64,000 bases of DNA. Source: an uncultured Paracoccaceae bacterium (GTDB lineage: Bacteria > Pseudomonadota > Alphaproteobacteria > Rhodobacterales > Rhodobacteraceae). The DNA is taken from positions 248,001-312,000 of the forward strand of contig CANNCO010000002.1 in NCBI GenBank assembly GCA_947503175.1. Reading direction: 5' to 3'. A program made the translations under genes and the position numbers. Shown one piece after another: positions 51,943-60,859 of the stretch (within the stretch, counting starts at the first letter, position 1; every line of letters starts with the position of its first letter). The notes beneath the pieces were generated by a model. It saw only the letters and a program-made list of their open reading frames with translations, was not told the DNA's origin and made no database searches.

Positions 51943-52890
51943 ATGACTCAGATCGAAACCCTGCTTTCCGCCGAAAAGCCCTTTCTGACCGATGGCGGTC
52001 TGGAAACGTCGCTTTTCTTCCTGGAAGGCTTCGAGGCACCCGAATTTGCCGCTATCGTCCTGCTTGACGATCCCAAGGCCTGCACAGCAATGCGGCGCTA
52101 CTTCGAGCGTTTCCTTGCCACGGCGGAACAGGCAGGCACCGGCTTCGTACTCGATACCAACACTTGGCGCGGCTGCGTCGAATGGGCCCCTGAACTCGGC
52201 CTAAGCGCCAACGAACTGCTCCAGCTCTCGCGTGACGCCGTGGGTTTTGTCAGGACGATACGCGACCAGTGGAAGGACAGAGTGTCGCCGATCCTCATAA
52301 ACGGGGTCGTCGGACCTGCTGGTGACGGCTACACGCCGGAAACGGCACATGATGCGCAGACAGCACAGAGCCTTCACAGCCCTCAGATCGCGTCTTTCGC
52401 AGCGGAAGGTGTCGACTTGATCTCGGCCATCACGATGACCCATGTGGATGAGGCCGTGGGCATCGCACGCGCCGCCACCGCGGCCGGACTGCCGGTCGTG
52501 GTATCGTTCACCGTCGAAACAGACGGATGCCTGCCCACGGGCGAAACGATCGGCGATGCCATCAGGGCCACCGATGCCGCCACCAGGAACGCGCCGCTTT
52601 ACTACATGGTGAACTGCGCTCACCCTGATCACTTCCGCAGCGCCTTCGAGGCGCAGGAGGACTGGGTTTGGCGGATCGGCGGGCTGCGCGCGAATGCATC
52701 GCGCCTGTCCCATGCCGAACTCGACATCGCAGAGGAACTGGACGACGGCGATCCGACCGAATTCGGACAGCTCCATGCCGACATGGCCCGACTGGTGCCG
52801 AACCTGCGCGTTGTCGGTGGGTGCTGTGGAACCGACCACCGCCACGTGGGCTGCGTTTCGCAGCATCTGCACGCTGGCATCAAGCCTTGA
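51943..52890 (+). CDS. Homocysteine S-methyltransferase family protein
   Basis: A 315-residue TIM-barrel protein. The opening is FLTDGGLETSLFFLEG. The zinc-binding cysteines appear as VNCAHPDHF near residue 225 and GGCCGTDHRH near 300. The family moves a methyl group from S-methylmethionine, betaine or similar donors to homocysteine or a related thiol. The ATG at 51943 has GGGAGA upstream. It is divergent from TetR and is followed by a short open frame and a GNAT gene, so it may sit in a methylated-amine or sulfonium-compound pathway. The methyl donor is unknown. Confidence 0.85.
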   Translation: MTQIETLLSAEKPFLTDGGLETSLFFLEGFEAPEFAAIVLLDDPKACTAMRRYFERFLATAEQAGTGFVLDTNTWRGCVEWAPELGLSANELLQLSRDAVGFVRTIRDQWKDRVSPILINGVVGPAGDGYTPETAHDAQTAQSLHSPQIASFAAEGVDLISAITMTHVDEAVGIARAATAAGLPVVVSFTVETDGCLPTGETIGDAIRATDAATRNAPLYYMVNCAHPDHFRSAFEAQEDWVWRIGGLRANASRLSHAELDIAEELDDGDPTEFGQLHADMARLVPNLRVVGGCCGTDHRHVGCVSQHLHAGIKP

Positions 52891-52922
52891 CCGGGCCTTC
52901 AAGTCCCATCACTCAAGAGGAT

Positions 52923-52976
52923 ATGGAAATGAAACACTTTGCTTTCGGACCCGATGCATTCGAGGTGGCCGGGTGA
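52923..52976 (+). CDS. Possible 17-codon minigene coupled to the GNAT gene
   Basis: A short frame, MEMKHFAFGPDAFEVAG, has AAGAGGA close upstream of its ATG. It ends in TGATG, where its stop shares a base with the GNAT start. It could be a leader peptide that couples translation, or a leftover of a gene start. No similarity was recognised. Confidence 0.35.
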   Translation: MEMKHFAFGPDAFEVAG

Positions 52977-53563
52977 TGCCCGCCGCGGCCGCAAACCTGC
53001 AACTGCGGGACGGTGTTCGTGAAGACGCCGTCCCGCTCACGCAGGTCGTCCATCTCGCAAGCGAGGGACTGGCACTGGCGATGTGGACGGACATCGCCGG
53101 GCCGGAAGGCGATCCCTGGCAGATCGGGCGCGATCGCGCTCTTCGGGATGAAGGCGCATTTTCCTGGCGAAACGCACGTGTCTGCGAAAGAAACGGTGTC
53201 TTTGCCGGAGCCCTGATCGGGTATCACGTAGGACCCACGCCCGAGCCGATCGACCAGGATACGCCGGCCGTGTTCGAGCCATTGATCGATTTGGAAAACC
53301 AGGTGCCCGGTTCGTTCTACGTCAACGTTCTCGCGACCCTTGACGGACATCGGGAACACGGTGTCGCGCGATGCCTGATAGAGGATGCCGTGCAGCGCGC
53401 CGACGGGTCCGACCTCAGCCTTGTCGTCGCGAGCGGCAATACCGCGGCGCGCGCAGTCTATGCCGCGCTGAATTTCATAGAGGTCGCGGCCGCGCCCGCC
53501 AACGACGGCTTCGGCTGGACACCCGACTTTACCGAATGGATCCTGATGCGGCGAAACGCATGA
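52976..53563 (+). CDS. GNAT-family N-acetyltransferase
   Basis: A 195-residue acetyltransferase. The acetyl-CoA core runs through FYVNVLATLDGHREHGVARCLIE, in parts, and the family ending ASGNTAARAVYAALNFIE is clear near residue 160. The catalysed acetylation of an amine cannot be specified. The ATG at 52976 touches the stop of the upstream minigene. It follows the homocysteine methyltransferase gene on the same strand, so the two are likely cotranscribed. Confidence 0.82.
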   Translation: MPAAAANLQLRDGVREDAVPLTQVVHLASEGLALAMWTDIAGPEGDPWQIGRDRALRDEGAFSWRNARVCERNGVFAGALIGYHVGPTPEPIDQDTPAVFEPLIDLENQVPGSFYVNVLATLDGHREHGVARCLIEDAVQRADGSDLSLVVASGNTAARAVYAALNFIEVAAAPANDGFGWTPDFTEWILMRRNA

Positions 53564-53666
53564 GCCAACCGGATGCCGCGTTGACCAGCCCCCACGGGGA
53601 TCAACCGCTGTTCCAAGAGCATGAAGGAACAGTTCAGCAGGACCGGAGGAGCCCCTTTTCTGTAAC

Positions 53667-54614
53667 TCACCCCACGGCCGAGCGTGAATCGAGTACATCT
53701 TCTAGGTCGGCCTGCATGCGATCAACCGCGCTCTGCAGATCGGCGATGAACGCGCGGCCCACCAGCGACTGCGTGATGTATCCCGGAGTGAGGATCGAGA
53801 CGCTGTTCGATATCCTTGGCCGGAATCGCCGGATCGCGAGTTTCGAGCCGTCAGGGGCCTGAAGCAGGTGGCTATATGCGGTGATCATGTCGCAGACCAT
53901 CGCGCAGGCACCCGCTGCAACGAACTGCAAGCCGGGAAGAAAGGTTCGCAATTCCAGCCGTTTGTTGAAACTGCGGCCCGCAGCCCGAAATGCGGCTTCG
54001 GTCTGTATGGCGGTTGCATGCTCATCGAACAGGGCGGCCAAGGGACGCCCATGCAAATCGGCAGGCGTGATGACCTCTGCCGTTGCCAGAGGATCATCGG
54101 CTGGCAGCACGCAAACGCACTCCAGATCGTAGTCGGTCTGCTGGAGTGACGCACGCGGTTCGGGGGTTTCAGAAAAGCCGACATCGAACTGCTGCGAAGC
54201 GATCAGATCCTCGATCACGTCGGATGATCGCATGATCAGGGACACGTCGAGATCATCACGTTTTTCAAGGAAGCGAGTCATCAACTGCGGCAGGAAAACG
54301 CTGGAGGCGGCCGGATGGCAGGCAACCTGCAGCTTACCCGACTGCAGTGTGCTGATCCGTTCGAGCGTGCGTTCGGTGCGCTCGACGCGTTCCAGGATTT
54401 CCTCGCATTCCTCAAGGAAGAAACGTGCTTCGGGCGTCGGTGTTAGCTTGCCGTGGGTCCGCATGAACAGGGCAAAGCCCAGTTGATCTTCAAGCGTGCG
54501 CATCATCGTTGAGACTGCGGGTTGCGTACGGCCCACCGTCCGTGCCGCCTGGCTGATTGAACCCGAGCGCATCACCTCCCGAAAAGTCGCAAGCTGTCTG
54601 AGCGAAAGGTGCAT
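53667..54614 (-). CDS. LysR-family transcriptional regulator
   Basis: A 315-residue LysR protein. The winged HTH has the opening LRQLATFREVMRSGSISQAAR and AVSTMMRTLEDQLGFALFMR, followed by a co-inducer domain with LQVACHPAAS and LVGRAFIADLQSAV. It is divergent from the TRAP operon at 54730, with an AT-rich 115-bp gap. It is a likely activator of the TRAP and dehydrogenase genes. Confidence 0.88.
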   Translation of the reverse strand: MHLSLRQLATFREVMRSGSISQAARTVGRTQPAVSTMMRTLEDQLGFALFMRTHGKLTPTPEARFFLEECEEILERVERTERTLERISTLQSGKLQVACHPAASSVFLPQLMTRFLEKRDDLDVSLIMRSSDVIEDLIASQQFDVGFSETPEPRASLQQTDYDLECVCVLPADDPLATAEVITPADLHGRPLAALFDEHATAIQTEAAFRAAGRSFNKRLELRTFLPGLQFVAAGACAMVCDMITAYSHLLQAPDGSKLAIRRFRPRISNSVSILTPGYITQSLVGRAFIADLQSAVDRMQADLEDVLDSRSAVG

Positions 54615-54729
54615 GTCTTTATATAACTTTTATTTATGAAGTCAGAAATATAATGAAATTGATTTTATGGACGATGTCCAGTGTGATCGCCGAAGTCTGA
54701 CGCGAAAAGCGCGAAGACTTTGGGGGATC

Positions 54730-55200
54730 ATGGACATATTTTCCAAATACCTGCTGACCGCGCTGATCTGTATCGTTGCGCTTGGTCAGTTCGTTCAGGT
54801 CATCACGCGTTACGTCCTTCAAGTGCCTGTGATGGGCCTGGAAGAGACGATGCTCTACCCGACCTTGTGGCTTTACATCCTCGGATCGGTCAACGCATCG
54901 CGCGAGAACACCCATATCCGCGCAAACGTGCTGGAAATCTTCATCCAGACGGATCGGGGCCACAAGATCCTCGCCATAATCGGAGAGATCATCAGCCTTG
55001 TCGTGGGTCTATGGCTGCTGTCCTGGGCGTGGGACTACACCCGCTATGCATGGCGCGTCTGGCGCGAGAGTCCGACACTCTACATCCCGACATTTTATTC
55101 CGACATTGCACTTCTGACGGGCCTGACGCTGATGATGATCTTCACCGCATGGCATTTACTGCGCCACATCCTGTCGCTGCGCACAGGAGACCCTCTATGA
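54730..55200 (+). CDS. TRAP transporter small permease (DctQ family)
   Basis: A 156-residue protein with four helices, as is usual for DctQ. The conserved RYVLQVPVMGLEETMLYPTLWL segment, in parts, lies near residue 35, and SRENTHIRANVLE follows. The ATG at 54730 follows GGGGGA; an upstream in-frame ATG at 54667 is possible but gives a hydrophilic head foreign to the family. It overlaps the large permease gene by four bases. It forms the TRAP membrane complex. Confidence 0.87.
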   Translation: MDIFSKYLLTALICIVALGQFVQVITRYVLQVPVMGLEETMLYPTLWLYILGSVNASRENTHIRANVLEIFIQTDRGHKILAIIGEIISLVVGLWLLSWAWDYTRYAWRVWRESPTLYIPTFYSDIALLTGLTLMMIFTAWHLLRHILSLRTGDPL

Positions 55201-56507
55201 TTGAAATCGCGCTAATCGCCATCGCTGTCCTGGTGATTGCGCTGACGCTTGGCGTACCGCTGCCTTACTGTTTTGGCGCGGCACTCATGGTGATGTATTT
55301 CATCGGTGACGTCACCATGAGGGGCATGATGCTCTGGGGGTTTCAGCAGCTTGGCAACCCGGTGTTGCTGGCGATCCCGCTCTTTGTCCTTGCAGGAACC
55401 GTCATGTCTCAAAGCGGCATAGCCGCGGCACTCTTGCGCTTTGTAAATGCCTTCATCGGCCATGTGCGTGGGGGCCTTGGAGTCGTCGCCGCCGTCTCCT
55501 GCGCTGTGATCGGAGCGATTTCGGGCTCGGGTCTGACCGGCATTGCCGCCATCGGGCCGCTGCTCATTCCCGAAATGGAAAAGCGCGGTTATCCGCGGGA
55601 ATATGCAACGGCGCTGATCGCGAACTCGTCCATTCTTGGCCTGCTGATCCCACCCTCGGTCACGATGATCGTCTATGGCTGGGTGACCGACACCTCGATC
55701 TTGGCCTGTTTCCTCGCAACGCTCGGCCCCGGCCTGCTGATCATGGTGGCGTTCTCCGTCATCAACCTCTTCATGTCCCGCAAGTTCTCGCTGGTTCTCG
55801 ATGACAAGCCGTCCTTTTCCGAACTGTCGAGCGAGGTCGCGAAGCGGGGCGTTCATGCCTTCCCCGCCCTTCTCATGCCGGTGATCATACTGGGTGGCAT
55901 CTATGGCGGTGTCATGACTCCCACAGAGGCTGCCGCCGTCGCGGTGATCTACGCCATCCCGGTTGGTTTCCTGATCTACAAGGGGCTGAAGTGGCAAAAC
56001 TTCCTGTATGCCGGCAAAGAGGCCGCGACCTCTGTGGGCGCGATCATGATGATGATCCTGTTCTCCATGATCCTCAGCCAGATGTTCGTCTTTGAGAGCA
56101 TTCCGCAGCGGCTGGTTGAAAGCATCTTTGCTATCACCGAGAACAAGATTCTGCTGCTGATCATGATCAACATCCTGTTGTTCCTCGTGGGCATGGTCGT
56201 CAACGATGTCACCGCGATTATCCTGATTGCGCCGCTGCTTCTGCCCCTGATGGAGGCCATCGGCGTCAGCCCGGTGCAGTTCGCCGCGATCATGGGTGTG
56301 AACACCGCCATGGGCGGGGTGACACCGCCCTATGCCTCGATCCTCTATCTCGGCGCGCGGATCGGCAATGTGAAGGTGACCAAGGTCATCCCACCCGCCA
56401 TGAAACTTATCCTCTTCGGCTATGTGCCCGTAGTCTTTCTGACCTCGCTCTGGCCGGATCTGTCGCTCTTCCTGCCGCGTTTCTTCGGATACGACGTGAC
56501 GCCTTAA
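55197..56507 (+). CDS. TRAP transporter large permease (DctM family)
   Basis: A 436-residue permease with about twelve helices. It opens IEIALIAIAVLVIALTLGVPLPYCFG, in parts, and the typical IPLFVLAGTVMSQSGIA and AVSCAVIGAISGSGLTGIAAIGPLLIP are seen. The ATG overlaps the DctQ stop (ATGA). It drives uptake using a sodium or proton gradient. The substrate is set by the binding protein downstream. Confidence 0.92.
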   Translation: MIEIALIAIAVLVIALTLGVPLPYCFGAALMVMYFIGDVTMRGMMLWGFQQLGNPVLLAIPLFVLAGTVMSQSGIAAALLRFVNAFIGHVRGGLGVVAAVSCAVIGAISGSGLTGIAAIGPLLIPEMEKRGYPREYATALIANSSILGLLIPPSVTMIVYGWVTDTSILACFLATLGPGLLIMVAFSVINLFMSRKFSLVLDDKPSFSELSSEVAKRGVHAFPALLMPVIILGGIYGGVMTPTEAAAVAVIYAIPVGFLIYKGLKWQNFLYAGKEAATSVGAIMMMILFSMILSQMFVFESIPQRLVESIFAITENKILLLIMINILLFLVGMVVNDVTAIILIAPLLLPLMEAIGVSPVQFAAIMGVNTAMGGVTPPYASILYLGARIGNVKVTKVIPPAMKLILFGYVPVVFLTSLWPDLSLFLPRFFGYDVTP

Positions 56508-56546
56508 CCACCCCGAACTCATCAACAAGACAACGAGGACGCTCTA

Positions 56547-57545
56547 ATGAAACACGCTTTCCTGACAACTGCTGCCGCCGCGCTGATGGCACTTGGTTCT
56601 TTCGCGCAGGCGCAAGACCTCAAGATGAGCCATGTGCGCCCGCAGGACGCAACCATCGACGTCGAACTGCGCGCCTTCTCGGCGGCGGTGGCCGAAGCCA
56701 CGGGCGGATCGTTGAACGTCAATCTCTTCCCGGCCTCCGCACTGGGCGATTACACCACGGTGCAGGAGCGCGTCAGCGTCGGCGCCGTAGACATGGCGAC
56801 CCAGCCTGCGGCCACCGCAGCCGACCGGCGCATGCAGATCAGCTCGTTCCCCTATCTTGCCGGGAACTGGGAACAGGCCCGCGCCGTGTACGGTCCCGGC
56901 GGTGTCGTCCGCGAAGTCATGGCCGAGCTCTACAGTGAGCAGGACATCACAATGCTTGCGGCCTATCCGGTCTATTTTGGCGGCATTGCGCTGAACGTCG
57001 CGAACCCGAACGCCGGGTCTGTCGAGCCCAATGGCATCAAGGTGCGCGTGCCCGGCATCAAAAGCTTCCAGATGACCGGCGAAGCGCTTGGCTATATCCC
57101 GTCGCCGATCCCGTTCTCTGAGGCCTTCACCGCCGTGCAGACCGGCGTCGTCGACGGTGTGATCGGCTCCGGGGCGGAAGGCTACTACGCATCGTTCCGC
57201 GATGTGACAAAAACCTACATCCCGGCCAACACCCATTTCGAAGTCTGGTACATGATCATATCGAACGAGAGCCTTGCCGGGTTGTCGGACGAGGATCAGG
57301 CCGTTTTGAGAGACAAGGCAGCCGTCTTTGAGGCGACACGCTGGGAAGTCGCGGAGGCCGATCAGGCCAGTAACGAACAGAAACTTGTGGATGAACTGGG
57401 CGCCACACTTGTTGAACTGAGCGCGGAAGAGCTCGAGGCAATGGCTGCGAAAACCCGCAGCGAAGTCTGGCCTGCCGTTCTGGAAGACGTGGGTGTCGAA
57501 TGGGGTCAGGCGATCCTCGACAAGGTTGCCGCTAGCGGCAACTGA
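56547..57545 (+). CDS. TRAP transporter substrate-binding protein (DctP family)
   Basis: A 332-residue periplasmic protein with a signal peptide ending SFAQAQ near residue 22. It has the DctP segments LKMSHVRPQDATIDVEL, GGSLNVNLFPASALGDY and VRVPGIKSFQMTGEALGYIPSPIPF (in parts). It delivers an organic acid or amino acid to the DctQM permease. A hairpin follows directly, before an operon encoding a flavin/iron-sulfur dehydrogenase. The ligand is therefore probably an amino- or imino-acid-like compound that this dehydrogenase oxidises. Confidence 0.9.
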   Translation: MKHAFLTTAAAALMALGSFAQAQDLKMSHVRPQDATIDVELRAFSAAVAEATGGSLNVNLFPASALGDYTTVQERVSVGAVDMATQPAATAADRRMQISSFPYLAGNWEQARAVYGPGGVVREVMAELYSEQDITMLAAYPVYFGGIALNVANPNAGSVEPNGIKVRVPGIKSFQMTGEALGYIPSPIPFSEAFTAVQTGVVDGVIGSGAEGYYASFRDVTKTYIPANTHFEVWYMIISNESLAGLSDEDQAVLRDKAAVFEATRWEVAEADQASNEQKLVDELGATLVELSAEELEAMAAKTRSEVWPAVLEDVGVEWGQAILDKVAASGN

Positions 57546-57553
57546 ACCAAGAA

Positions 57554-57579
57554 GGACAGGGCGCATCGCCGCCCTGTCC
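57554..57579 (+). terminator. Hairpin between TRAP binding protein and dehydrogenase genes
   Basis: A perfect 10-bp stem, GGACAGGGCG with CGCCCTGTCC, around a six-base loop begins nine bases after the binding-protein stop. No T run follows. It may partly terminate or stabilise the upstream message so that more binding protein than enzyme is made. Confidence 0.65.
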
Positions 57580-57605
57580 ATTCGTCTCTCCAACAGGACG
57601 AAACG

Positions 57606-58706
57606 ATGGAAACCGACTATGCCATCATCGGCGGCGGCGTTGTTGGCCTCTCGGTCGCCTGGGGCTTGCTTTCGCGCGGACGGACGGTCACCGTCATTGA
57701 TGGCGACGACGGATCGTTCCGTGCCAGCCGTGGCAATTTCGGCCTTGTCTGGGTTCAGTCCAAAGGCATGAACCAGCCGCAATATGCACGTTGGTCACAG
57801 CAATCCTCCTCTATCTGGGCAGAATTCGCAGCCGAGTTGGAAGCCAACTCCGGGCTATCGGTGCCGCTGGAGCAGAAGGGTGGTTATGACCTGCACTTCT
57901 CCGAAGACACTCTGCAAGCGACCGTGGACAAGTACGAAGTGCTGAAGGAGAAGCTGGACGGCGATTACCCCTTCGAAGTGCTTGGACACAATGCGCTGCG
58001 AAAGGAAGAGCCGCATATCGGCCCCAAGGTCGTGGGGGCGATCCTGCATCACCAGGATGGTCATGCGAACCCGCTTAGACTGCTTTTGGCGATGGCTGCG
58101 GATGTGCGCCGCATGGGCGGCCGCGTGCTCGACGGCAAGACGGTCACCGGCGTCTCCAAACCGGACGGTTTCCATATCGACTGCAGTGATGGCACCACCG
58201 TCCGCGCGGCCAAGGTTGTTCTGTCTGCCGGGCTTGGTGCTGCGAAGCTTGGCCCGCAATTGGGGTTCAGGGCTCCGGTCCGCCCCCAGCGCGGGCAAGT
58301 ACTGATTACCGAAAAACTCCCGAAGATGATCAACCGCCCCTCTCTCATTGCGCGGCAGGTGGACGAAGGCGGCATTCAGATAGGGGCCACGAATGAAGAG
58401 GTCGGCCTTGATGATCGTGTCACGCAACCGGGGATTTCAAAGCTCGCCGCCGAGGCCGTTGCGGCCTATCCTGCACTCGCCAAAGCACAGCTTGTCCGCA
58501 GTTGGGGGGCCTTGCGCGTGCTCTCGCCGGACGGCCTGCCGATTTATCAGGAAAGCACGGACATGCCCGGCGCCTACCTCGTGACCTGTCACAGCGGCAT
58601 TACTCTGGCTGCTGCACATGCGCGGTTTCTGCCCGACTGGATCGAAGGCACCAACGCGGCCCCTGACTTGGAGGTGTTCAGTGAATCCCGCTTCGCCGTT
58701 TCTTGA
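57606..58706 (+). CDS. FAD-dependent amino/imino acid oxidoreductase (DAO family, HcnC-like)
   Basis: A 366-residue DAO-fold flavoprotein. The FAD motif IIGGGVVGLSVAWGLLSRG is at residues 7-25. It has a Gly-rich SRGNFGLVWVQSKGMN region and a C-terminal VTCHSGITLAAAHA segment. It is the catalytic subunit of a three-part dehydrogenase with the ferredoxin-like and pyridine-nucleotide-type proteins that follow, as in HcnABC, opine oxidase and hydroxyproline dehydrogenases. It oxidises a C-N bond and passes electrons on. The specific substrate is not evident. Confidence 0.85.
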   Translation: METDYAIIGGGVVGLSVAWGLLSRGRTVTVIDGDDGSFRASRGNFGLVWVQSKGMNQPQYARWSQQSSSIWAEFAAELEANSGLSVPLEQKGGYDLHFSEDTLQATVDKYEVLKEKLDGDYPFEVLGHNALRKEEPHIGPKVVGAILHHQDGHANPLRLLLAMAADVRRMGGRVLDGKTVTGVSKPDGFHIDCSDGTTVRAAKVVLSAGLGAAKLGPQLGFRAPVRPQRGQVLITEKLPKMINRPSLIARQVDEGGIQIGATNEEVGLDDRVTQPGISKLAAEAVAAYPALAKAQLVRSWGALRVLSPDGLPIYQESTDMPGAYLVTCHSGITLAAAHARFLPDWIEGTNAAPDLEVFSESRFAVS

Positions 58707-58989
58707 GATGGACGACGTACCGCGCGTGCAGGTGTCCTTTGACGGCGCTCGGCTCAGCCTGCCGGAGGGCGCGAACCTGGCGGCTGCGCTTCTGGCGGCG
58801 GGGGTCGACGTGTTTCGAAACACACCCGTCTCCGGCGCACCGCGAGGTCCGTTCTGCATGATGGGGGCTTGTTTCGACTGCCTTGTCGAGATCGACGGTG
58901 TGATCCGGCAGGCCTGCATGATCGAAGCCACCGAAGGCTTGCAGATTGTAAAGCCGCATGAAGCCAAGGCCGGCAATGACCCGGCGTGA
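58681..58989 (+). CDS. (2Fe-2S)-binding subunit of amine/imino acid dehydrogenase (HcnA-like)
   Basis: A 102-residue protein with a plant-type 2Fe-2S motif, CMMGACFDCLVEIDG followed by a fourth cysteine in RQACM. The preferred start is GTG at 58681 because GGAGG lies seven bases upstream; an ATG at 58708 has no such site. The gene overlaps both the FAD gene and the next oxidoreductase gene, indicating translational coupling of one enzyme complex. It carries electrons between the two flavin subunits. Confidence 0.85.
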   Translation: MNPASPFLEMDDVPRVQVSFDGARLSLPEGANLAAALLAAGVDVFRNTPVSGAPRGPFCMMGACFDCLVEIDGVIRQACMIEATEGLQIVKPHEAKAGNDPA

Positions 58990-60370
58990 TCTCGTTGTCA
59001 TCGGCGCTGGCCCGGCAGGCATGGCGGCCGCGGCCACGGCGGCTGAGCTTGGACTGAGCGTCACGATCCTGGACGAACAACCCCGCGCGGGTGGTCAGAT
59101 CTATCGCGACGTCGACCGTGTCGCCATGCTGCGAGGGGACATTCTGGGTACGGATTACACCGACGGCGCAAGGCTGACGGCAGGCTTGCGCCGCGATGGG
59201 GTCGAGCACATCTCCGGTGCTGTCGTCTGGGCCGTCGAAGAGGGCTTTCGCGTGTCATACAGCCGTAACGGGCGCGGCGCGCAGATTACTGCAGACCGTA
59301 TTCTGCTGGCAACGGGCGCGCTGGAACGCCCGATGCCGTTGCCCGGCTGGACGCTTCCGGGTGTGATGGCAGCGGGGGCCGGACAGATTCTGCTCAAGCA
59401 ATCGGGTGTCCTCGCCCGTAACGCGGTTCTGGCGGGATCCGGCCCGCTGCTCTATCTGATTGCGGCCCAGATGGTGCGGGCAGGCACGCCTCCCGCCGCG
59501 ATGGTCGAAACCCAGACACGAGCGGACATGATCCGTGCGATACGACATGCAGGTGGCGCGCTGCGCGGCTGGCGCTACCTGCTCAAAGGTCTGAAAATGC
59601 TAGCGGAAATCACGCGCGCGCGGGTGCCGCGTTTCACCGGTGCCACCAATATCGCCATAGAAGGCGCGCAGCGGGCAGAGGCGGTGACCTTCACAAGCCA
59701 TGGCCGATCCCGCCGCATCCCCTGTCAAACCGTGTTCCTGCATCATGGCGTCGTGCCAAACGCCCAGGCTGCACGCTCTCTCGGTGTCAGCTACGCATGG
59801 AACACGGCACAGGCCTGCTTTGTCCCAACTGTCGATCCTTGGGGTGAAAGCGATGTTCCGGATGTCTTCATTGCCGGAGATGGCACCGGAGTTGCCGGGG
59901 CGAAAGCCGCGGCACTTGCCGGGCGTCTCGCGGCGCTCAGGATCGCCGAAGCGGCTGATCGTCTATCGGCTCCGGAGCGCGACCGCCAGGCTGCAAAGCT
60001 CCGTGCCGCGATGTCCACCGAACTGGCCGCCCGCCCGTTTCTCGATGCGGCCTACCCGCCCTGCGCGGAGGCTATCGCACCTGCGGACGACACGGTGATC
60101 TGCCGGTGCGAAGAAGTCACCGCCGGAGACATTCGCCGTTACGCGAAACTGGGGTGTGTCGGGCCAAACCAGACCAAGGCTTTCGGTCGCCCCGGCATGG
60201 GCCCCTGCCAGGGCCGCTACTGCGGGCTGACTGTGACCGCGCTTCTTGCAGACACCAATGCAAGGACTCCGGATGAGATCGGGTACTATCGCATCAGGCC
60301 CCCGCTGAAACCGGTGACACTTGGCGAACTGGCAGCTTTGGACGATAGCACGCTGAATTCAGCGAAATAG
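58976..60370 (+). CDS. FAD/NAD(P)-binding oxidoreductase subunit with BFD-like 2Fe-2S (HcnB-like)
   Basis: A 464-residue protein. The first FAD motif is VVIGAGPAGMAAAATAAELG, and ILDEQPRAGGQIYR follows. A second dinucleotide fold holds AVLAGSGPLLYLIAAQ, and FIAGDGTGVAGAKAAA is the C-terminal FAD motif. A BFD-like iron-sulfur region has cysteines in CRCEEVT and in MGPCQGRYCG. It is the reductase subunit of the complex. The ATG at 58976 overlaps the ferredoxin-like gene by 14 bases. Confidence 0.88.
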   Translation: MTRRDLVVIGAGPAGMAAAATAAELGLSVTILDEQPRAGGQIYRDVDRVAMLRGDILGTDYTDGARLTAGLRRDGVEHISGAVVWAVEEGFRVSYSRNGRGAQITADRILLATGALERPMPLPGWTLPGVMAAGAGQILLKQSGVLARNAVLAGSGPLLYLIAAQMVRAGTPPAAMVETQTRADMIRAIRHAGGALRGWRYLLKGLKMLAEITRARVPRFTGATNIAIEGAQRAEAVTFTSHGRSRRIPCQTVFLHHGVVPNAQAARSLGVSYAWNTAQACFVPTVDPWGESDVPDVFIAGDGTGVAGAKAAALAGRLAALRIAEAADRLSAPERDRQAAKLRAAMSTELAARPFLDAAYPPCAEAIAPADDTVICRCEEVTAGDIRRYAKLGCVGPNQTKAFGRPGMGPCQGRYCGLTVTALLADTNARTPDEIGYYRIRPPLKPVTLGELAALDDSTLNSAK

Positions 60371-60379
60371 GAGCAAGAC

Positions 60380-60718
60380 ATGATCGAACGTATCGACACC
60401 GGGCAGCGCATGAGCAAGATCGTCAAGCACAACGGCGTGGCTTATCTCTGCGGACAGGTGGGCGATGGTGCCAGCGTGGCAGAGCAAACCCGAGAGTGCC
60501 TTTCCCGTGTCGAGGCGCTTCTGGAAAAGGCCGGATCGTCGCCCGAAAGGATGCTGCAGGCCGTGATCTGGCTGGCGGATATGAGCGACTTCGCAGAGAT
60601 GAACGCGGTCTGGGATGCCTGGGTGCCCGAGGGCCACGCCCCGGCCCGGGCGTGCGGTGAGGCGAAACTGGCGCGTCCCGAGTTGAAGGTCGAGATCATC
60701 GTCATCGCTGCTTGCTAA
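60380..60718 (+). CDS. RidA family protein
   Basis: A 112-residue RidA-type protein with [21 protein letters not shown], in parts, and the substrate-anchoring arginine in [18 protein letters not shown]. It follows the oxidoreductase by nine bases. Because that enzyme makes imine products, a protein that hydrolyses imines or enamines is a fitting partner. A second, different RidA occurs at 1110. Confidence 0.85.
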   Translation: MIERIDTGQRMSKIVKHNGVAYLCGQVGDGASVAEQTRECLSRVEALLEKAGSSPERMLQAVIWLADMSDFAEMNAVWDAWVPEGHAPARACGEAKLARPELKVEIIVIAAC

Positions 60719-60859
60719 GCCGGCACCGCCAGTAGAGTTGTCGATCCGATGGTGATTGCCGCTCTCACAGCGGCACCCATGATGCTGTCTTCGCCCCCCC
60801 CAAACCGCGACGGGCTTGAACCGGGATGTTTGTCGGTCGTCCGTCCTAAAACTCCACGC

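Noticed and set aside
55212-56528. 438-codon minus-strand frame opposite the TRAP large permease
   Set aside because: It is rich in Asp, His and Gln, as is common in antisense frames of membrane proteins; the plus-strand permease is unambiguous.
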